The notes: generated by a model not told the origin, from the sequence alone. Positions 43,422 through 52,840 are shown, counted from the first letter of the stretch. The stretch is DNA of 64,000 nt from Streptomyces sp. HM190 (GCF_009857135.1 NZ_CP047318.1:1612001-1676000), one strand, 5' to 3'. A program made the numbers and translations.

Positions 43422-43608
43422 TATTCCTCCTTGTTGGCAAAGCGACCCCGAGTAGCGAGCCGCATCACGTGTAACGAGGAGGGATGAATGGAGCTACGAG
43501 CTTATGTTTCGATTCACCCGTCCCGGTTGATCGTCGTACGCGCTGCCGAATAAACGGCGTCGCGGAGGAAGGCGCGGTAGAAGGCACGGAAGAGGCTGCG
43601 GAAGAAGG

Positions 43609-44934
43609 TCAGGACGCGTCGATGAAACGGTCGAGCACGCGCACACCGAACTTCAGGCCCTCCACGGGCACCCGCTCGTCGACGCCGTGGAACATGCCCG
43701 CGAAGTCCAGCTCCGGCGGCAGCTTCAGCGGGGCGAAGCCGAAGCCGCGGATCCCGAGGTCGTCGAAGGACTTGGCGTCCGTACCGCCGGAGAGCATGTA
43801 CGGCACGGCCTTCGCGGCCGGGTCCTCGGCGACCAGCGCCGACTGCATGGCGTCCACGAGGGCTCCGTCGAAGGACGTCTCCAGCGCCTTGTCGGAGTGC
43901 ACGTCCTCGCGCCGCACCTTGGGCCCGAGGATCTTGTCGAGGTCGGCGAGGAACTCCTCCTCGAAGCCGGGCAGGAACCGCCCGTCGACGTGCGCGGTGG
44001 CCTCGCCGGGGATGACGTTGACCTTGTAGCCGGCGCCGAGCTGGGTGGGGTTGGCGGTGTTGCTGAGGGTGGCGCCGATGAGCTTGGCGATGCCGCCGAG
44101 CCTGGCGAGGGTGCCCTCCATGTTCTCCGGGTCCAGCTCGGTGCCCAGCGCGTCGCCGAGTTCGTCGAGGAAGGCGCGCGTGGTCTTGGTGACGCGTACC
44201 GGGAACGTGTGGCGGCCGAGGCGGGCGACGGCCTCGGACAGCTCGGTGATGGCGTTGTCGCGGTGGATCATCGAGCCGTGGCCCGCGGTGCCGGCCACCG
44301 TCAGCTTCATCCAGTGCATGCCCTTCTCGGCCGTCTGGATCAGGTACAGCCGCCGCTGCTCGCTGACGGTGAAGGAGAACCCGCCGACCTCGCTGATCGC
44401 CTCGGTGACGCCCTCGAAGAGGTCGGGGTGGTTCTCGACCAGGTACTTGGCGCCGTACGTGCCGCCGGCCTCCTCGTCGGCAAGGAAGGCGAGGACGATG
44501 TCGCGCGGGGGCTTGCGGCCGCTGCGCAGCCGGTCCCGGACGACCGCGAGGGTCATCGCGTCCATGTCCTTCATGTCGACCGCGCCCCGGCCCCACACGC
44601 AGCCGTCGGCGATCTCACCGGAGAAGGGGTGGTGGGTCCAGTCGTCGGCGTTGGCCGGAACGACGTCGGTGTGGCCGTGGATGAGCAGCGCGGGCCGGGA
44701 CGGGTCCTCGCCCTCGATACGGGCCACCGTCGAGGCGCGCCCCGGGTGCGACTCGAAGATCCTCGGTTCGAGACCCACCTCGGAGAGCTTCTCCGCGACG
44801 TACTCGGCGGCCTTGCGTTCGCCCGGCCCCGAGTGGTCGCCGAAGTTGCTGGTGTCGATCTGGATCAGCTCGCGGCAGAGGTCCACGACCTCGTCCTCGC
44901 CGGTCACGCGCCTGGCCGTGTCCGTCTCGCTCAC
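43609..44934 (-). CDS. M20-family metallopeptidase
   Basis: Seen: 441 residues from a GTG at 44932-44934 with GGAGGAAG before it. Metal ligands: His in LLIHGHTDVVPA, Asp in GRGAVDMKDMDA, Glu pair in FLADEEAGGTYGA, Asp in HVDGRFLPGFEEEF and a late His in GMFHGVDERVPVE. The dimerisation domain lies between. Known: zinc carboxypeptidase/deacylase family (ArgE/DapE/CPG2); this actinobacterial branch hydrolyses unknown amides or peptides in the cytosol. It lies upstream of chpH on the same strand, 188 bases away. Confidence 0.9.
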   Translation of the reverse strand: MSETDTARRVTGEDEVVDLCRELIQIDTSNFGDHSGPGERKAAEYVAEKLSEVGLEPRIFESHPGRASTVARIEGEDPSRPALLIHGHTDVVPANADDWTHHPFSGEIADGCVWGRGAVDMKDMDAMTLAVVRDRLRSGRKPPRDIVLAFLADEEAGGTYGAKYLVENHPDLFEGVTEAISEVGGFSFTVSEQRRLYLIQTAEKGMHWMKLTVAGTAGHGSMIHRDNAITELSEAVARLGRHTFPVRVTKTTRAFLDELGDALGTELDPENMEGTLARLGGIAKLIGATLSNTANPTQLGAGYKVNVIPGEATAHVDGRFLPGFEEEFLADLDKILGPKVRREDVHSDKALETSFDGALVDAMQSALVAEDPAAKAVPYMLSGGTDAKSFDDLGIRGFGFAPLKLPPELDFAGMFHGVDERVPVEGLKFGVRVLDRFIDAS

Positions 44935-45132
44935 GCTGCTTCCTCCCGCTGTCGCTGCTGGTGGTTCCCCCTCATCCTCCTCCTGCCCGGGCTCCCGCCC
45001 CAAGAGCGGGAGCGGCCCGTCACACGCCGTTCACGCCGGGGACCTCAGGGAACGGGGGTGATCGAAGGCCCTCGAAAGCCTGGTAATGTTTCCTCTGTCG
45101 CCGCGGGGGAAGCCCCGCACGACAGACACCTT

Positions 45133-45217
45133 GTCCGGGTGGCGGAATGGCAGACGCGCTAGCTTGAGGTGCTAGTGCCCTTTATCGGGCGTGGGGGTTC
45201 AAGTCCCCCCTCGGACA
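45133..45217 (+). tRNA. tRNA-Leu (anticodon GAG)
   Basis: An 85-base cloverleaf: acceptor arm GTCCGGG pairs with CTCGGAC (one G-U), D-arm GGCGGAATGGCAGACGC, anticodon stem CTAGC/GCTAG with loop TTGAGGT giving GAG, a long variable arm (TGCCCTTTATCGGGCGT) of class II type, T-loop GTTCAAG, discriminator A. It reads CUC and CUU. CCA is not encoded. Confidence 0.96.
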
Positions 45218-45225
45218 CACAGGGG

Positions 45226-45257
45226 CGAAGGCCGCGACCGTCAGGTCGCGGCCTTCG
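45226..45257 (+). terminator. tRNA-Leu terminator
   Basis: Perfect 14-base arms (45226-45239, 45244-45257) with a four-base loop start nine bases beyond the tRNA. Confidence 0.85.
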
Positions 45258-45499
45258 TGCGTGTGGTGCGGGCAGTGTGGGAGATGTCTCCTCTCGCCGG
45301 GAAAACACCAGCTCACGACGGATGCCCGAGGTCTGCGGGTTGCTTCCCGGATGCGCCCTCTTGGCCGATACGACAGGCCGTGGTCACGTGAGCACTAGAG
45401 TATGGGGCTTGTTCGGCGCCGGGACGGAAACATCCCCAGGCAGACCTGCGGGCCCGCCGGCGCCCCCCGGATCGTCCGGGTGTGAAAGGCGAGGATCCG

Positions 45500-48400
45500 A
45501 TGGCCGCCGTGTACGACAGTCCCGAGCTGACCCTGTTGGAGGGGGAACCGGCGGAGGTACTCGACGGGCCGGCCCGGTTCTCGGCGGGGCCCGCCGCCTC
45601 CCCCCGCACCCTCGTCGACGTCTTCGAGGCGTCCGTGCGGTCGTTCCCCGACGAGCCCGCGCTGGACGACGGCACACGGCGGCTCACCTACCGGGCGCTG
45701 GCCATGGAGGTGGAGCGGCTGCGCCGGCGACTGGGCGCGGCGGGCGTCGGGCTCGGGGACCGGGTCGGGGTGCGGGTGCCGTCGGGCACCAACGACCTGT
45801 ACGTGGCGATCCTCGCGGTGCTGGCCGCCGGGGCCGCGTACGTCCCGGTGGACGCCGAGGACCCCGACGAGCGCGCCGAGCTGGTGTTCGGCGAGGCCGG
45901 GGTGCGGGCCGTCGTCGGCGCCCGGCACGAGCTGACCGTCCACGGCGTGTCCGGCTCACCCGCCGCGCGGCCCGGGGTCGAGCACGACGCGTGGATCATT
46001 TTCACCTCCGGGTCGACCGGGAGGCCCAAGGGCGTCGCCGTGAGCCACCGCAGCGCCGCCGCGTTCGTGGACGCCGAGGCGGAGCTGTTCCTGGCCGAGG
46101 AGCCGATCGGGCCCGGTGACCGGGTCATGGCCGGGCTCTCGGTGGCGTTCGACGCGTCCTGCGAGGAGATGTGGCTGGCCTGGCGGTACGGGGCCTGCCT
46201 GGTGCCGGTGCCGCGCGCGCAGGTCAGGAGCGGTGCCGATCTGGGGCCGTGGCTGGTCGAGCAGGAGATCAGCGTGGTGTCGACGGTGCCCACGCTCGCG
46301 GCGCTGTGGGAACCGGAGACCCTCGACGACGTCCGGCTGCTGATCTTCGGCGGGGAGGCCTGCCCGCCGGAGCTGGCGCAGCGGCTGGTGACGGAGGGGC
46401 GCGAGGTCTGGAACACGTACGGGCCGACCGAGGCGACCGTCGTCGCGTGCGCGTCGCTGATGAACGGTGCGGAGCCGGTCCGGATCGGGCTGCCGCTCAA
46501 CGGCTGGGAGCTGGCCGTCGTCGACGAGGCCGGGGAGCCGGTGCCGATGGGCGGCAGTGGGCAGCTGGTGATCGGCGGGGTGGGGCTCGCGCGGTACCTG
46601 GACCCCGAGAAGGACGCGGAGAAGTACGCGCCGCTTCCCTCGCTGGGCTGGGAGCGCGCCTACCGCAGCGGTGACCTGGTGCGGGCCGAGCCGCAGGGGC
46701 TGGTCTTCCTCGGGCGGGCCGACGAGCAGATCAAGCTGGGCGGGCGCCGGATCGAGCTGGGCGAGGTGGACGCCTCGCTGCGGGGCCTGCCCGGGGTCGC
46801 GGGCGCCGCGGCCGCCGTACGGACCGCGCGGAGCGGGAACCAGCTGCTGGTCGGCTATGTGGTCACCCAGGACGGGTGGGACCGGGCGGCGGCCGTGGAG
46901 CGGCTGCGCGCGGAGCTGCCGGCGGCGCTGGTGCCGCTGCTGGCGCAGGTCGGGGACCTGCCGACCCGGACGTCGGGGAAGGTCGACCGGGACGCGCTGC
47001 CGTGGCCGCTGCCGGAGCTGGACGGCGGGCCGGCCGAGCAGTTGTACGGCACCGAGGCGTGGCTCGCCGAGCAGTGGGCCGAGGTGCTGGGTGCGCCGGT
47101 GGGCGGCGCCGACGACGACTTCTTCGCGATCGGCGGCGGCAGTCTGGCGGCCGCGCAGCTGACGACGCGGCTGCGGAGCCGGTATCCGAGCGTGGCGGTG
47201 CTGGACGTCTACCAGCGGCCGACGCTGCGGAAGCTGGCCCGGTACCTGGAGGAGTCGGCGCAGGGGGACGGTGCGCGGCGGGCCGTGGTGCCCGTGCCCG
47301 TGCGGGCGCGGGTCCTGCAGTTGCTGCTGCTGGTGCCGCTGTTCACGCTGCTGGGGCTGCGGTGGGTGGTCCCGCTGGCGGCGCTGGGGAATCTGCTCGG
47401 GTCGTACGCGTGGCTGCCGACGGCGCCCTGGTGGGCCGTGGTGGCGGGGGCGCTGGTGCTCTTCACGCCGCCGGGGCGGCTCGCGGTCGCCGCGGGCGGG
47501 GCGCGGCTGCTGCTGCGCGGGGTCCGTCCGGGGCGGTACGCGCGGGGCGGGAGCGTGCATCTGCGGCTGTGGGCAGCGGAGCGGCTGGCCGAGTTCAGCG
47601 GGGCGACGTCGCTGACCGGGGTGTGGCTGGAGCGGTACGCGCGGGCCCTGGGCGCCAAGGTGGGCGCCGAGGTCGATCTGCACACGCTGCCGCCGGTGAC
47701 CGGGCTGCTGAAGCTCGGGCGGGGCGCGGCCGTGGAGTCGGAGGTGGACCTGTCCGGGTACTGGCTGGACGGGGACCGGCTGGAGATCGGCGCCGTGAAG
47801 GTGGGCGCCGGCGCGGTGGTCGGGACGCGGAGCATGCTGCTGCCGGGGGCGCGGGTCGGCAAGCGGGCCGAGGTGGCGCCGGGGTCCGCGGTGGCCGGGC
47901 AGATCCCCACCGGGCAGCGCTGGGCCGGGGCCCCGGCGGTCAAGCTGGGCAGGGCGAAGCGGAACTGGCCGAAGGAGCGTCCGCGGCGGGGCCCGGTCTG
48001 GCGGGCCGCGTACGGGGCGACCGGTGTCGGGCTGACCGCGCTGCCGGTGCTCGCCGGGGTCGCCGCGCTGATGGTCCTGGCGCTGTTCGTGGCGCCGGGG
48101 GCCGGGCTCGGACGGGCCGTGCGGGGCGCGGCGGTGGGTCTGGTGCCCGCGACGCTGGCGTTCGGGGCGGCGTACGCGCTGTTGCTGCTCGTGGCCGTGC
48201 GGGTGCTGAGCCTGGGGCTGCGGGAGGGCACGCATCCGACGCACAGCCGGGTCGGCTGGCAGGCGTGGACGGTGACGCAGCTGATGGACCGGTCGCGGGA
48301 GACGCTGTTCCCGCTGTACGCCGGGCTGGTGACGCCGGTGTGGCTGCGGCTGCTCGGGATGCGGATCGGGAAGGGCGCGGAGGTGTCCACGGTGCTGGCG

Positions 48401-49363
48401 CTGCCGAGTCTGACGACGGTCGGCGACGGGGCGTTCCTCGCGGACGACACGCTGACGGCGCCGTACGAGCTGGGGGGCGGCTGGATGCGGATCGGGCGGG
48501 CGGAGATCGGGCGGCGGGCGTTCCTCGGGAACTCGGGGATGACCGCGCCGGGGCGTTCCGTGCCGGAGGGCGGGCTGGTCGGGGTGCTGTCGGCGACACC
48601 GAAGAAGGCGAAGAAGGGCAGCTCGTACCTGGGGCTGCCGCCGATGAAGCTGCCGCGGGCGGCGGCCGCCGGTGACCAGAGCCGGACGTACGAGCCGGCG
48701 GCGCGGCTGCTGTGGGCGCGGGCGCTGGTGGAACTGTGCCGGATCGTGCCGGTGTTCTGCTCGGCGGGGCTGGCGCTGCTGACCGTGGCGGTGCTGAGCG
48801 CGCTGGGGGGCTGGGGGTGGCTGCTCGGCGGGCCGGTGCTGCTGGGCGCGGGCGCGGTGGGGTGCGCGCTGTCGGTGGTGGCGAAGTGGCTGCTGGTGGG
48901 GCGGCACCGCGGTGGCGAGCATCCGCTGTGGAGCGGGTTCGTGTGGCGCAACGAGCTGGCGGACACCTTCGTGGAGGTGGTGGCCGTGCCGTGGCTGGCC
49001 GGGTCGGTGCCCGGTACGCCGCTGATGAACGTGTGGCTGCGCGGGCTCGGGGCGCGGATCGGCAGGGGGGTGTGGGTGGAGAGCTACTGGCTGCCCGAGA
49101 CCGATCTGGTGACGCTCGGCGACGGCGCCACGGTGAACCGGGGATGCGTGCTGCAGACGCACCTCTTCCACGACCGGATCTTGCGGACGGATACTGTGGA
49201 ACTCCGTGAGGGCGCCACGTTGGGCCCGGGCGGGATCGTCCTGCCCGGCAGTGTGGTCGGGGCCCGTACCACGCTGGGTCCGGCGTCGCTGGTCATGGCG
49301 GCGGAGTCCGTCCCGGACGACACCCGGTGGCTGGGCAACCCGATCGAGGTGTGGCGGCCCTGA
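45500..49363 (+). CDS. Pls/PosA-type membrane NRPS (A-PCP-C-terminal tandem domains)
   Basis: Seen: 1287 residues from ATG 45500 (GCGAGG six bases before). Adenylation domain about 25-500: IIFTSGSTGRPKG, FDASCEEMW, NTYGPTEATVV, TSGKVDRD. Carrier protein with FFAIGGGSL (Ser548). Then about 700 residues with several membrane spans and three repeated hexapeptide-like (left-handed beta-helix) sections, ending GNPIEVWRP, no condensation or thioesterase domain. Known: this is the layout of epsilon-poly-L-lysine synthetase (Pls, about 1319 residues) and relatives. The specificity-pocket position equivalent to GrsA 239 is Glu, suggesting a basic amino acid. An M1 peptidase gene follows closely. Product inferred, not shown. 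Confidence 0.85.
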   Translation: MAAVYDSPELTLLEGEPAEVLDGPARFSAGPAASPRTLVDVFEASVRSFPDEPALDDGTRRLTYRALAMEVERLRRRLGAAGVGLGDRVGVRVPSGTNDLYVAILAVLAAGAAYVPVDAEDPDERAELVFGEAGVRAVVGARHELTVHGVSGSPAARPGVEHDAWIIFTSGSTGRPKGVAVSHRSAAAFVDAEAELFLAEEPIGPGDRVMAGLSVAFDASCEEMWLAWRYGACLVPVPRAQVRSGADLGPWLVEQEISVVSTVPTLAALWEPETLDDVRLLIFGGEACPPELAQRLVTEGREVWNTYGPTEATVVACASLMNGAEPVRIGLPLNGWELAVVDEAGEPVPMGGSGQLVIGGVGLARYLDPEKDAEKYAPLPSLGWERAYRSGDLVRAEPQGLVFLGRADEQIKLGGRRIELGEVDASLRGLPGVAGAAAAVRTARSGNQLLVGYVVTQDGWDRAAAVERLRAELPAALVPLLAQVGDLPTRTSGKVDRDALPWPLPELDGGPAEQLYGTEAWLAEQWAEVLGAPVGGADDDFFAIGGGSLAAAQLTTRLRSRYPSVAVLDVYQRPTLRKLARYLEESAQGDGARRAVVPVPVRARVLQLLLLVPLFTLLGLRWVVPLAALGNLLGSYAWLPTAPWWAVVAGALVLFTPPGRLAVAAGGARLLLRGVRPGRYARGGSVHLRLWAAERLAEFSGATSLTGVWLERYARALGAKVGAEVDLHTLPPVTGLLKLGRGAAVESEVDLSGYWLDGDRLEIGAVKVGAGAVVGTRSMLLPGARVGKRAEVAPGSAVAGQIPTGQRWAGAPAVKLGRAKRNWPKERPRRGPVWRAAYGATGVGLTALPVLAGVAALMVLALFVAPGAGLGRAVRGAAVGLVPATLAFGAAYALLLLVAVRVLSLGLREGTHPTHSRVGWQAWTVTQLMDRSRETLFPLYAGLVTPVWLRLLGMRIGKGAEVSTVLALPSLTTVGDGAFLADDTLTAPYELGGGWMRIGRAEIGRRAFLGNSGMTAPGRSVPEGGLVGVLSATPKKAKKGSSYLGLPPMKLPRAAAAGDQSRTYEPAARLLWARALVELCRIVPVFCSAGLALLTVAVLSALGGWGWLLGGPVLLGAGAVGCALSVVAKWLLVGRHRGGEHPLWSGFVWRNELADTFVEVVAVPWLAGSVPGTPLMNVWLRGLGARIGRGVWVESYWLPETDLVTLGDGATVNRGCVLQTHLFHDRILRTDTVELREGATLGPGGIVLPGSVVGARTTLGPASLVMAAESVPDDTRWLGNPIEVWRP

Positions 49364-49431
49364 GTGCCGTGTCCGCGACGCCGGGGGACGATGGACGTCG
49401 TACGACAGCGGAGCGGGGAGCAGAAGCGGCA

Positions 49432-50820
49432 GTGGCGGTTCAGCAGGCGATGGGTCCGGACCCGTACTTCCCGGCGAACGGTGACGCCCGTTACCGGGTG
49501 CACCGGTACGAGCTGGGTGTGGACTACCGGCCGGGGCCCAACCGGCTGTCCGGCACCGCGCGGCTGAACGCCATAGCGGGCCGCGCGGCGCTCACCGAGT
49601 TCCAGCTGAACCTGGCCGACTTCAAGATCGGGCGGGTCCGCGTCGACGGGCGGGCGCCGCACTACACGCACCGGGGCGGCAGGTTGCGCATCCGGCCCGC
49701 GAAGCCCGTCCGGGCCGGGGCCGCGTTCACGGTCGAGGTGCAGTGGTCGGGCAATCCGAGGCCGGTCAACAGCCCGTGGGGCGGGCTCGGTTGGGAGGAG
49801 CTGGCGGACGGGGCGCTGGTGGCGAGCCAGCCGGTGGGGGCTCCGTCGTGGTACCCGTGCAACGACCGGCCGGCGGACAAGGCGTCGTACCAGATCTCGA
49901 TCACCACGCCGTCGGCGTACCAGGTGGTCGCGGGCGGCCGGTTGCTGACGCGGACGACGAAGGCGTCGACGACGACGTGGGTGTACGAGCAGTCGGCGCC
50001 GACGTCGAGCTATCTCGTGGGGCTGTCGATCGGGAAGTACCAGACGGTGCTGCTGGGCGATCCGGGGCCGGGCGGGGTGCCGCAGCACGGGCACATCCCG
50101 GCGCACATGCTCACCGAGTTCTCACGGGACTTCGCGCGGCAGCCCGCCATGATGGAGCTGTTCGAGGAGCTCTTCGGGCCGTATCCGTTCGGTGAGTACG
50201 CGGTGGTGGTGACCGAGGAGGAGCTCGACGTCCCGGTGGAGGCACAGGGGTTGTCGCTGTTCGGCGCCAACCATGTGGACGGGGCGCGGGGTTCGGAGCG
50301 GCTGGTCGCGCACGAGCTGGCCCACCAGTGGTTCGGCAACAGCGTGTCCATCGCGGACTGGCGGCACATCTGGCTGAACGAGGGGTTCGCCAAGTACGCG
50401 GAGTGGCTGTGGTCGGAGCGCTCCGGCGGGCGTACGGCGGAGCAGTCGGCCGCCGCCGCGCACCGGAAGCTCGCGGCGCTCCCGCAGGATCTGCGGCTGG
50501 CGGACCCGGGCCGCAAGCTGATGTTCGACGACCGGCTCTACGAGCGTGGCGGTCTGACCGTGCACGCGGTGCGGTGCGCCCTCGGTGACGCGGCGTTCTT
50601 CCGGATGCTGCGCGGCTGGGCGACGGTGCACCGCGGGGGTGCCGTGACGACGGCGTCGTTCACCGCGCACGCCGGGCGGTACGCGGACGGGCCGCTGGAC
50701 GACCTGTTCGCGGCGTGGCTGCACGAGCCGGCGCTGCCGCCGCTGCCGCGGGCGCCGTCGGCGGGTGGTGCGGTGCCGGCGCGGCCGCCGTACCCGCCCA
50801 CGAGCACGGGCTCCGCGTAG
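49432..50820 (+). CDS. M1-family zinc metallopeptidase, probably exported or membrane-associated partner of the Pls-type synthetase
   Basis: Seen: about 462 residues from GTG 49432 (GGGGAG 11 bases before); in-frame GTGs at 49351 and 49369 are alternatives, and the first would overlap the NRPS stop. HELAH in RLVAHELAHQWFGN, then NEGFAKYAEW gives the third zinc ligand, in the M1 order HEXXH-18-E. The N-terminal beta domain is RVHRYELGVDYRPGPNRLSG. The usual GAMEN motif is replaced by VEAQGLSLFGAN. No signal peptide is evident. Known: epsilon-poly-lysine-degrading enzymes in Streptomyces are aminopeptidase-like metallopeptidases, as I recall. Coupling to the synthetase gene suggests a product-trimming or self-protection role. 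Confidence 0.85.
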   Translation: MAVQQAMGPDPYFPANGDARYRVHRYELGVDYRPGPNRLSGTARLNAIAGRAALTEFQLNLADFKIGRVRVDGRAPHYTHRGGRLRIRPAKPVRAGAAFTVEVQWSGNPRPVNSPWGGLGWEELADGALVASQPVGAPSWYPCNDRPADKASYQISITTPSAYQVVAGGRLLTRTTKASTTTWVYEQSAPTSSYLVGLSIGKYQTVLLGDPGPGGVPQHGHIPAHMLTEFSRDFARQPAMMELFEELFGPYPFGEYAVVVTEEELDVPVEAQGLSLFGANHVDGARGSERLVAHELAHQWFGNSVSIADWRHIWLNEGFAKYAEWLWSERSGGRTAEQSAAAAHRKLAALPQDLRLADPGRKLMFDDRLYERGGLTVHAVRCALGDAAFFRMLRGWATVHRGGAVTTASFTAHAGRYADGPLDDLFAAWLHEPALPPLPRAPSAGGAVPARPPYPPTSTGSA

Positions 50821-50852
50821 GGGCGGGTGCCGGGGCGGGCAGAATGGTGGTC

Positions 50853-51326
50853 ATGTCGTCGCGTCGCAGCCCCAAGGCCCGTTCGCAGTCCTCGTCCCGG
50901 TCCGCCGCCAGGTCCTCGGCGCCCGGCGGGGTGCCGTCGGGGGCGGGCGGCCCGTGCCCGTGCGGTCTGCCGGGGACGTACGAGGGCTGCTGCGGCCGTT
51001 TCCACGCCGGGCCGGCGGGGGCCCCGACCGCCGAGGCGCTGATGCGGTCCCGGTACAGCGCGTTCGTCGTCCGGGACGAGGCGTACCTCCTGCGGACCTG
51101 GCATCCGCGCACCCGTCCGGGGCGCGTCGACTTCGATCCGGGCCTGCGCTGGACCGGCCTGGAGATCCTCGGCACGAGCGAGGGGTCGGCCTTCCACACC
51201 ACCGGCACGGTCACCTTCCGCGCCTCGTTCCGCGGCGGCGCCCTGCACGAACGCAGCCGGTTCGAGCGGGTGGACGGGGCGTGGGTGTACGTGGACGGGG
51301 AGTTCCCGGAGCAGGGTCCGTCGTAA
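50853..51326 (+). CDS. YchJ/UPF0225-type SEC-C protein
   Basis: Seen: 157 residues from ATG 50853 (an ATG nine bases earlier is possible). Ser/Arg-rich start, then a zinc-binding CPCGLPGTYEGCCGRFHAG, AEALMRSRYSAFVVRDEAYLLRTWHP and WTGLEILGTSEG, ending with VDGEFPEQ. Known: YchJ (UPF0225) family, widespread small proteins with a Cys-rich N terminus and an NTF2-like fold; function unknown. It follows the M1 peptidase by 32 bases on the same strand and may be in the same transcript. Confidence 0.9.
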   Translation: MSSRRSPKARSQSSSRSAARSSAPGGVPSGAGGPCPCGLPGTYEGCCGRFHAGPAGAPTAEALMRSRYSAFVVRDEAYLLRTWHPRTRPGRVDFDPGLRWTGLEILGTSEGSAFHTTGTVTFRASFRGGALHERSRFERVDGAWVYVDGEFPEQGPS

Positions 51327-51349
51327 GGGGCCCTGGCGGCCCGTGCCGG

Positions 51350-52075
51350 TCAACCGGTGGTCGCCGGGCGGCCGTTGGGGGCCAGGATGTCGAGTTCCTT
51401 CAGTGCGCCCTCGGTGATCTCGCGGGTGAGGTGTTCGGCGCGGGCGGCGTCGCCCTCACGGATGGCCTCGGCGACCCGGACGTGGAGGGTGACGGCGGCG
51501 GGGTCCGGGTCGTGGAACATGACCTCGTGGTGGGTACGGCCCGCGAGGACCTCCTCGACGACGTCGCCGAGGCGGGCGAACATCTCGTTGCCGGAGGCGT
51601 CGAGGATCAGCCGGTGGAAGGCGACGTCGTGGAGGAGGTAGCCGTCCAGTCTGTGGCCGCGTGAGTGGGCGACCATGCCGATCGCGCACTCGGTGAGCGC
51701 GGCGCACTGCTCGGCGGTGGCGTGGGTCGCGGCCAGGCCCGCGGCGACCGGTTCGACCGCCGACCGCAGGACGGTCAGCGAACGCAGCTGGCGGGGGCGG
51801 TCGGCGCCCGCGAGACGCCAGCGGATGACCTGCGGGTCGTAGACGTTCCAGGCGGCGGCCGGACGGACGATCACACCCACCCGGCGGCGGGACTCGACCA
51901 GGTGCATCGACTCCAGCACCCGCACCGCCTCCCGCATCACGGAGCGCGACACCTCGAACCGCTGAGCGAGTTCGTCGGTGCGCAGGACGCTGCCCGGCGG
52001 GTACTCACCCGCCGTGATCGCCGGGCCGAGCGTGTCCAGTACTCGGCCGTGCAGCCCCCGGCCCGGTGTGCTCAT
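51350..52075 (-). CDS. gntR: Gluconate operon repressor GntR (FadR subfamily)
   Basis: Seen: 241 residues. Winged helix (about 10-75): ITAGEYPPGSVLRTDELAQRF then SRSVMREAVRVLESMHLVE and RRRVGVIVRP. FCD effector domain (about 90-230) with LHDVAFHRLILDASGN (Asp, His) and RTHHEVMFHD. Known: in S. coelicolor GntR represses gntK-gntP and is released by gluconate or its phosphate. Here it is divergent from gntK, the same arrangement. An AT-rich palindrome at 52141-52156 is the likely binding region. Confidence 0.88.
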   Translation of the reverse strand: MSTPGRGLHGRVLDTLGPAITAGEYPPGSVLRTDELAQRFEVSRSVMREAVRVLESMHLVESRRRVGVIVRPAAAWNVYDPQVIRWRLAGADRPRQLRSLTVLRSAVEPVAAGLAATHATAEQCAALTECAIGMVAHSRGHRLDGYLLHDVAFHRLILDASGNEMFARLGDVVEEVLAGRTHHEVMFHDPDPAAVTLHVRVAEAIREGDAARAEHLTREITEGALKELDILAPNGRPATTG

Positions 52076-52140
52076 GGGGATCAGGGTACGAGGAAGACAG
52101 GGCGGAGAAAAAGTCAGGTTTATTTGCCGCGAGGGCTTGA

Positions 52141-52156
52141 ATTAGTCCTATGTAAT
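52141..52156. promoter_or_regulatory. Candidate GntR operator between gntR and gntK
   Basis: ATTA and TAAT bracket eight bases, forming a 4-8-4 palindrome in an unusually AT-rich stretch, 61 bases before the gntK start and 65 bases before gntR's. The location suits control of both divergent genes. The symmetry is short, so this is tentative. Confidence 0.35.
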
Positions 52157-52216
52157 GAGCTTCAGTGTCGTCGACGTCGATGACGTCCCAGAGTCGACGA
52201 GGACAGCGAGGTAGCG

Positions 52217-52732
52217 ATGCGTACCCCTCCCGTCGTCGTGGTGATGGGCGTGGCCGGGACCGGCAAGACGACGATCGGTCCCCTGCTCGCGACCCGGCTC
52301 GGCGTTCCGTACGCCGAGGGCGACGACTTCCACCCCGAGTCCAACATCGCGAAGATGTCGGCCGGGACACCGCTGGACGACGCGGACCGGTGGCCGTGGC
52401 TGGACGCGATCGGCGACTGGGCGCGCGGCCGGGCCGGGCTCGGCGGGGTGGTCAGCTGCTCGGCGCTGAAGCGCGCCTACCGGGACCGGCTGCGGTCCTC
52501 CGCGCCCGGCCTGGTCTTCGTGCACCTCGCCGGTGACCGGGCGCTCGTCGAGGACCGCATGGCGCACCGGCGGGGGCATTTCATGCCGACCGCGCTGCTC
52601 GACTCGCAGTTCGCCACGCTGCAACCGCTGGGGGCGGACGAGGCGGGTGTCGAGGTCGACGTCTCGGGCGACCCCGAAGAGATCACCGACCGGGCGGTCG
52701 CCGCGCTGCGGGGGCTCGCCCCGGCGTCGTGA
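52217..52732 (+). CDS. gntK: Gluconokinase GntK
   Basis: Seen: 171 residues, normal for the family. P-loop GVAGTGKTT (11-19), then EGDDFHPESNIAKMSAGTPLDDADRWPWL with the gluconate-contacting region, CSALKRAYRDRLR and VEDRMAHRRGHFMPTALLDSQF (lid with the basic residues). Known: it converts gluconate to 6-phosphogluconate with ATP, feeding the pentose-phosphate path. First gene of the gnt transcript. Confidence 0.95.
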   Translation: MRTPPVVVVMGVAGTGKTTIGPLLATRLGVPYAEGDDFHPESNIAKMSAGTPLDDADRWPWLDAIGDWARGRAGLGGVVSCSALKRAYRDRLRSSAPGLVFVHLAGDRALVEDRMAHRRGHFMPTALLDSQFATLQPLGADEAGVEVDVSGDPEEITDRAVAALRGLAPAS

Positions 52733-52840
52733 CCCGCCGCCCCGGTCCCACGCCCCCTCCACTGTCCGCTTCCTCCGCTCCCCTTTCCTGCCTTCGCCTC
52801 CCCTTCCTCTGCTCTCCCCTTACCCCTTCAAGGAATCACC

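Noticed and set aside
45133..45217. An attachment site for an integrated element at tRNA-Leu
   Set aside because: No integrase, no repeat of the tRNA 3' end and no phage or plasmid genes are nearby.
45956..49171. A 1071-codon frame opposite the Pls-type NRPS
   Set aside because: Arg/Pro/His-rich antisense translation with no domains; the plus-strand protein is clearly real.
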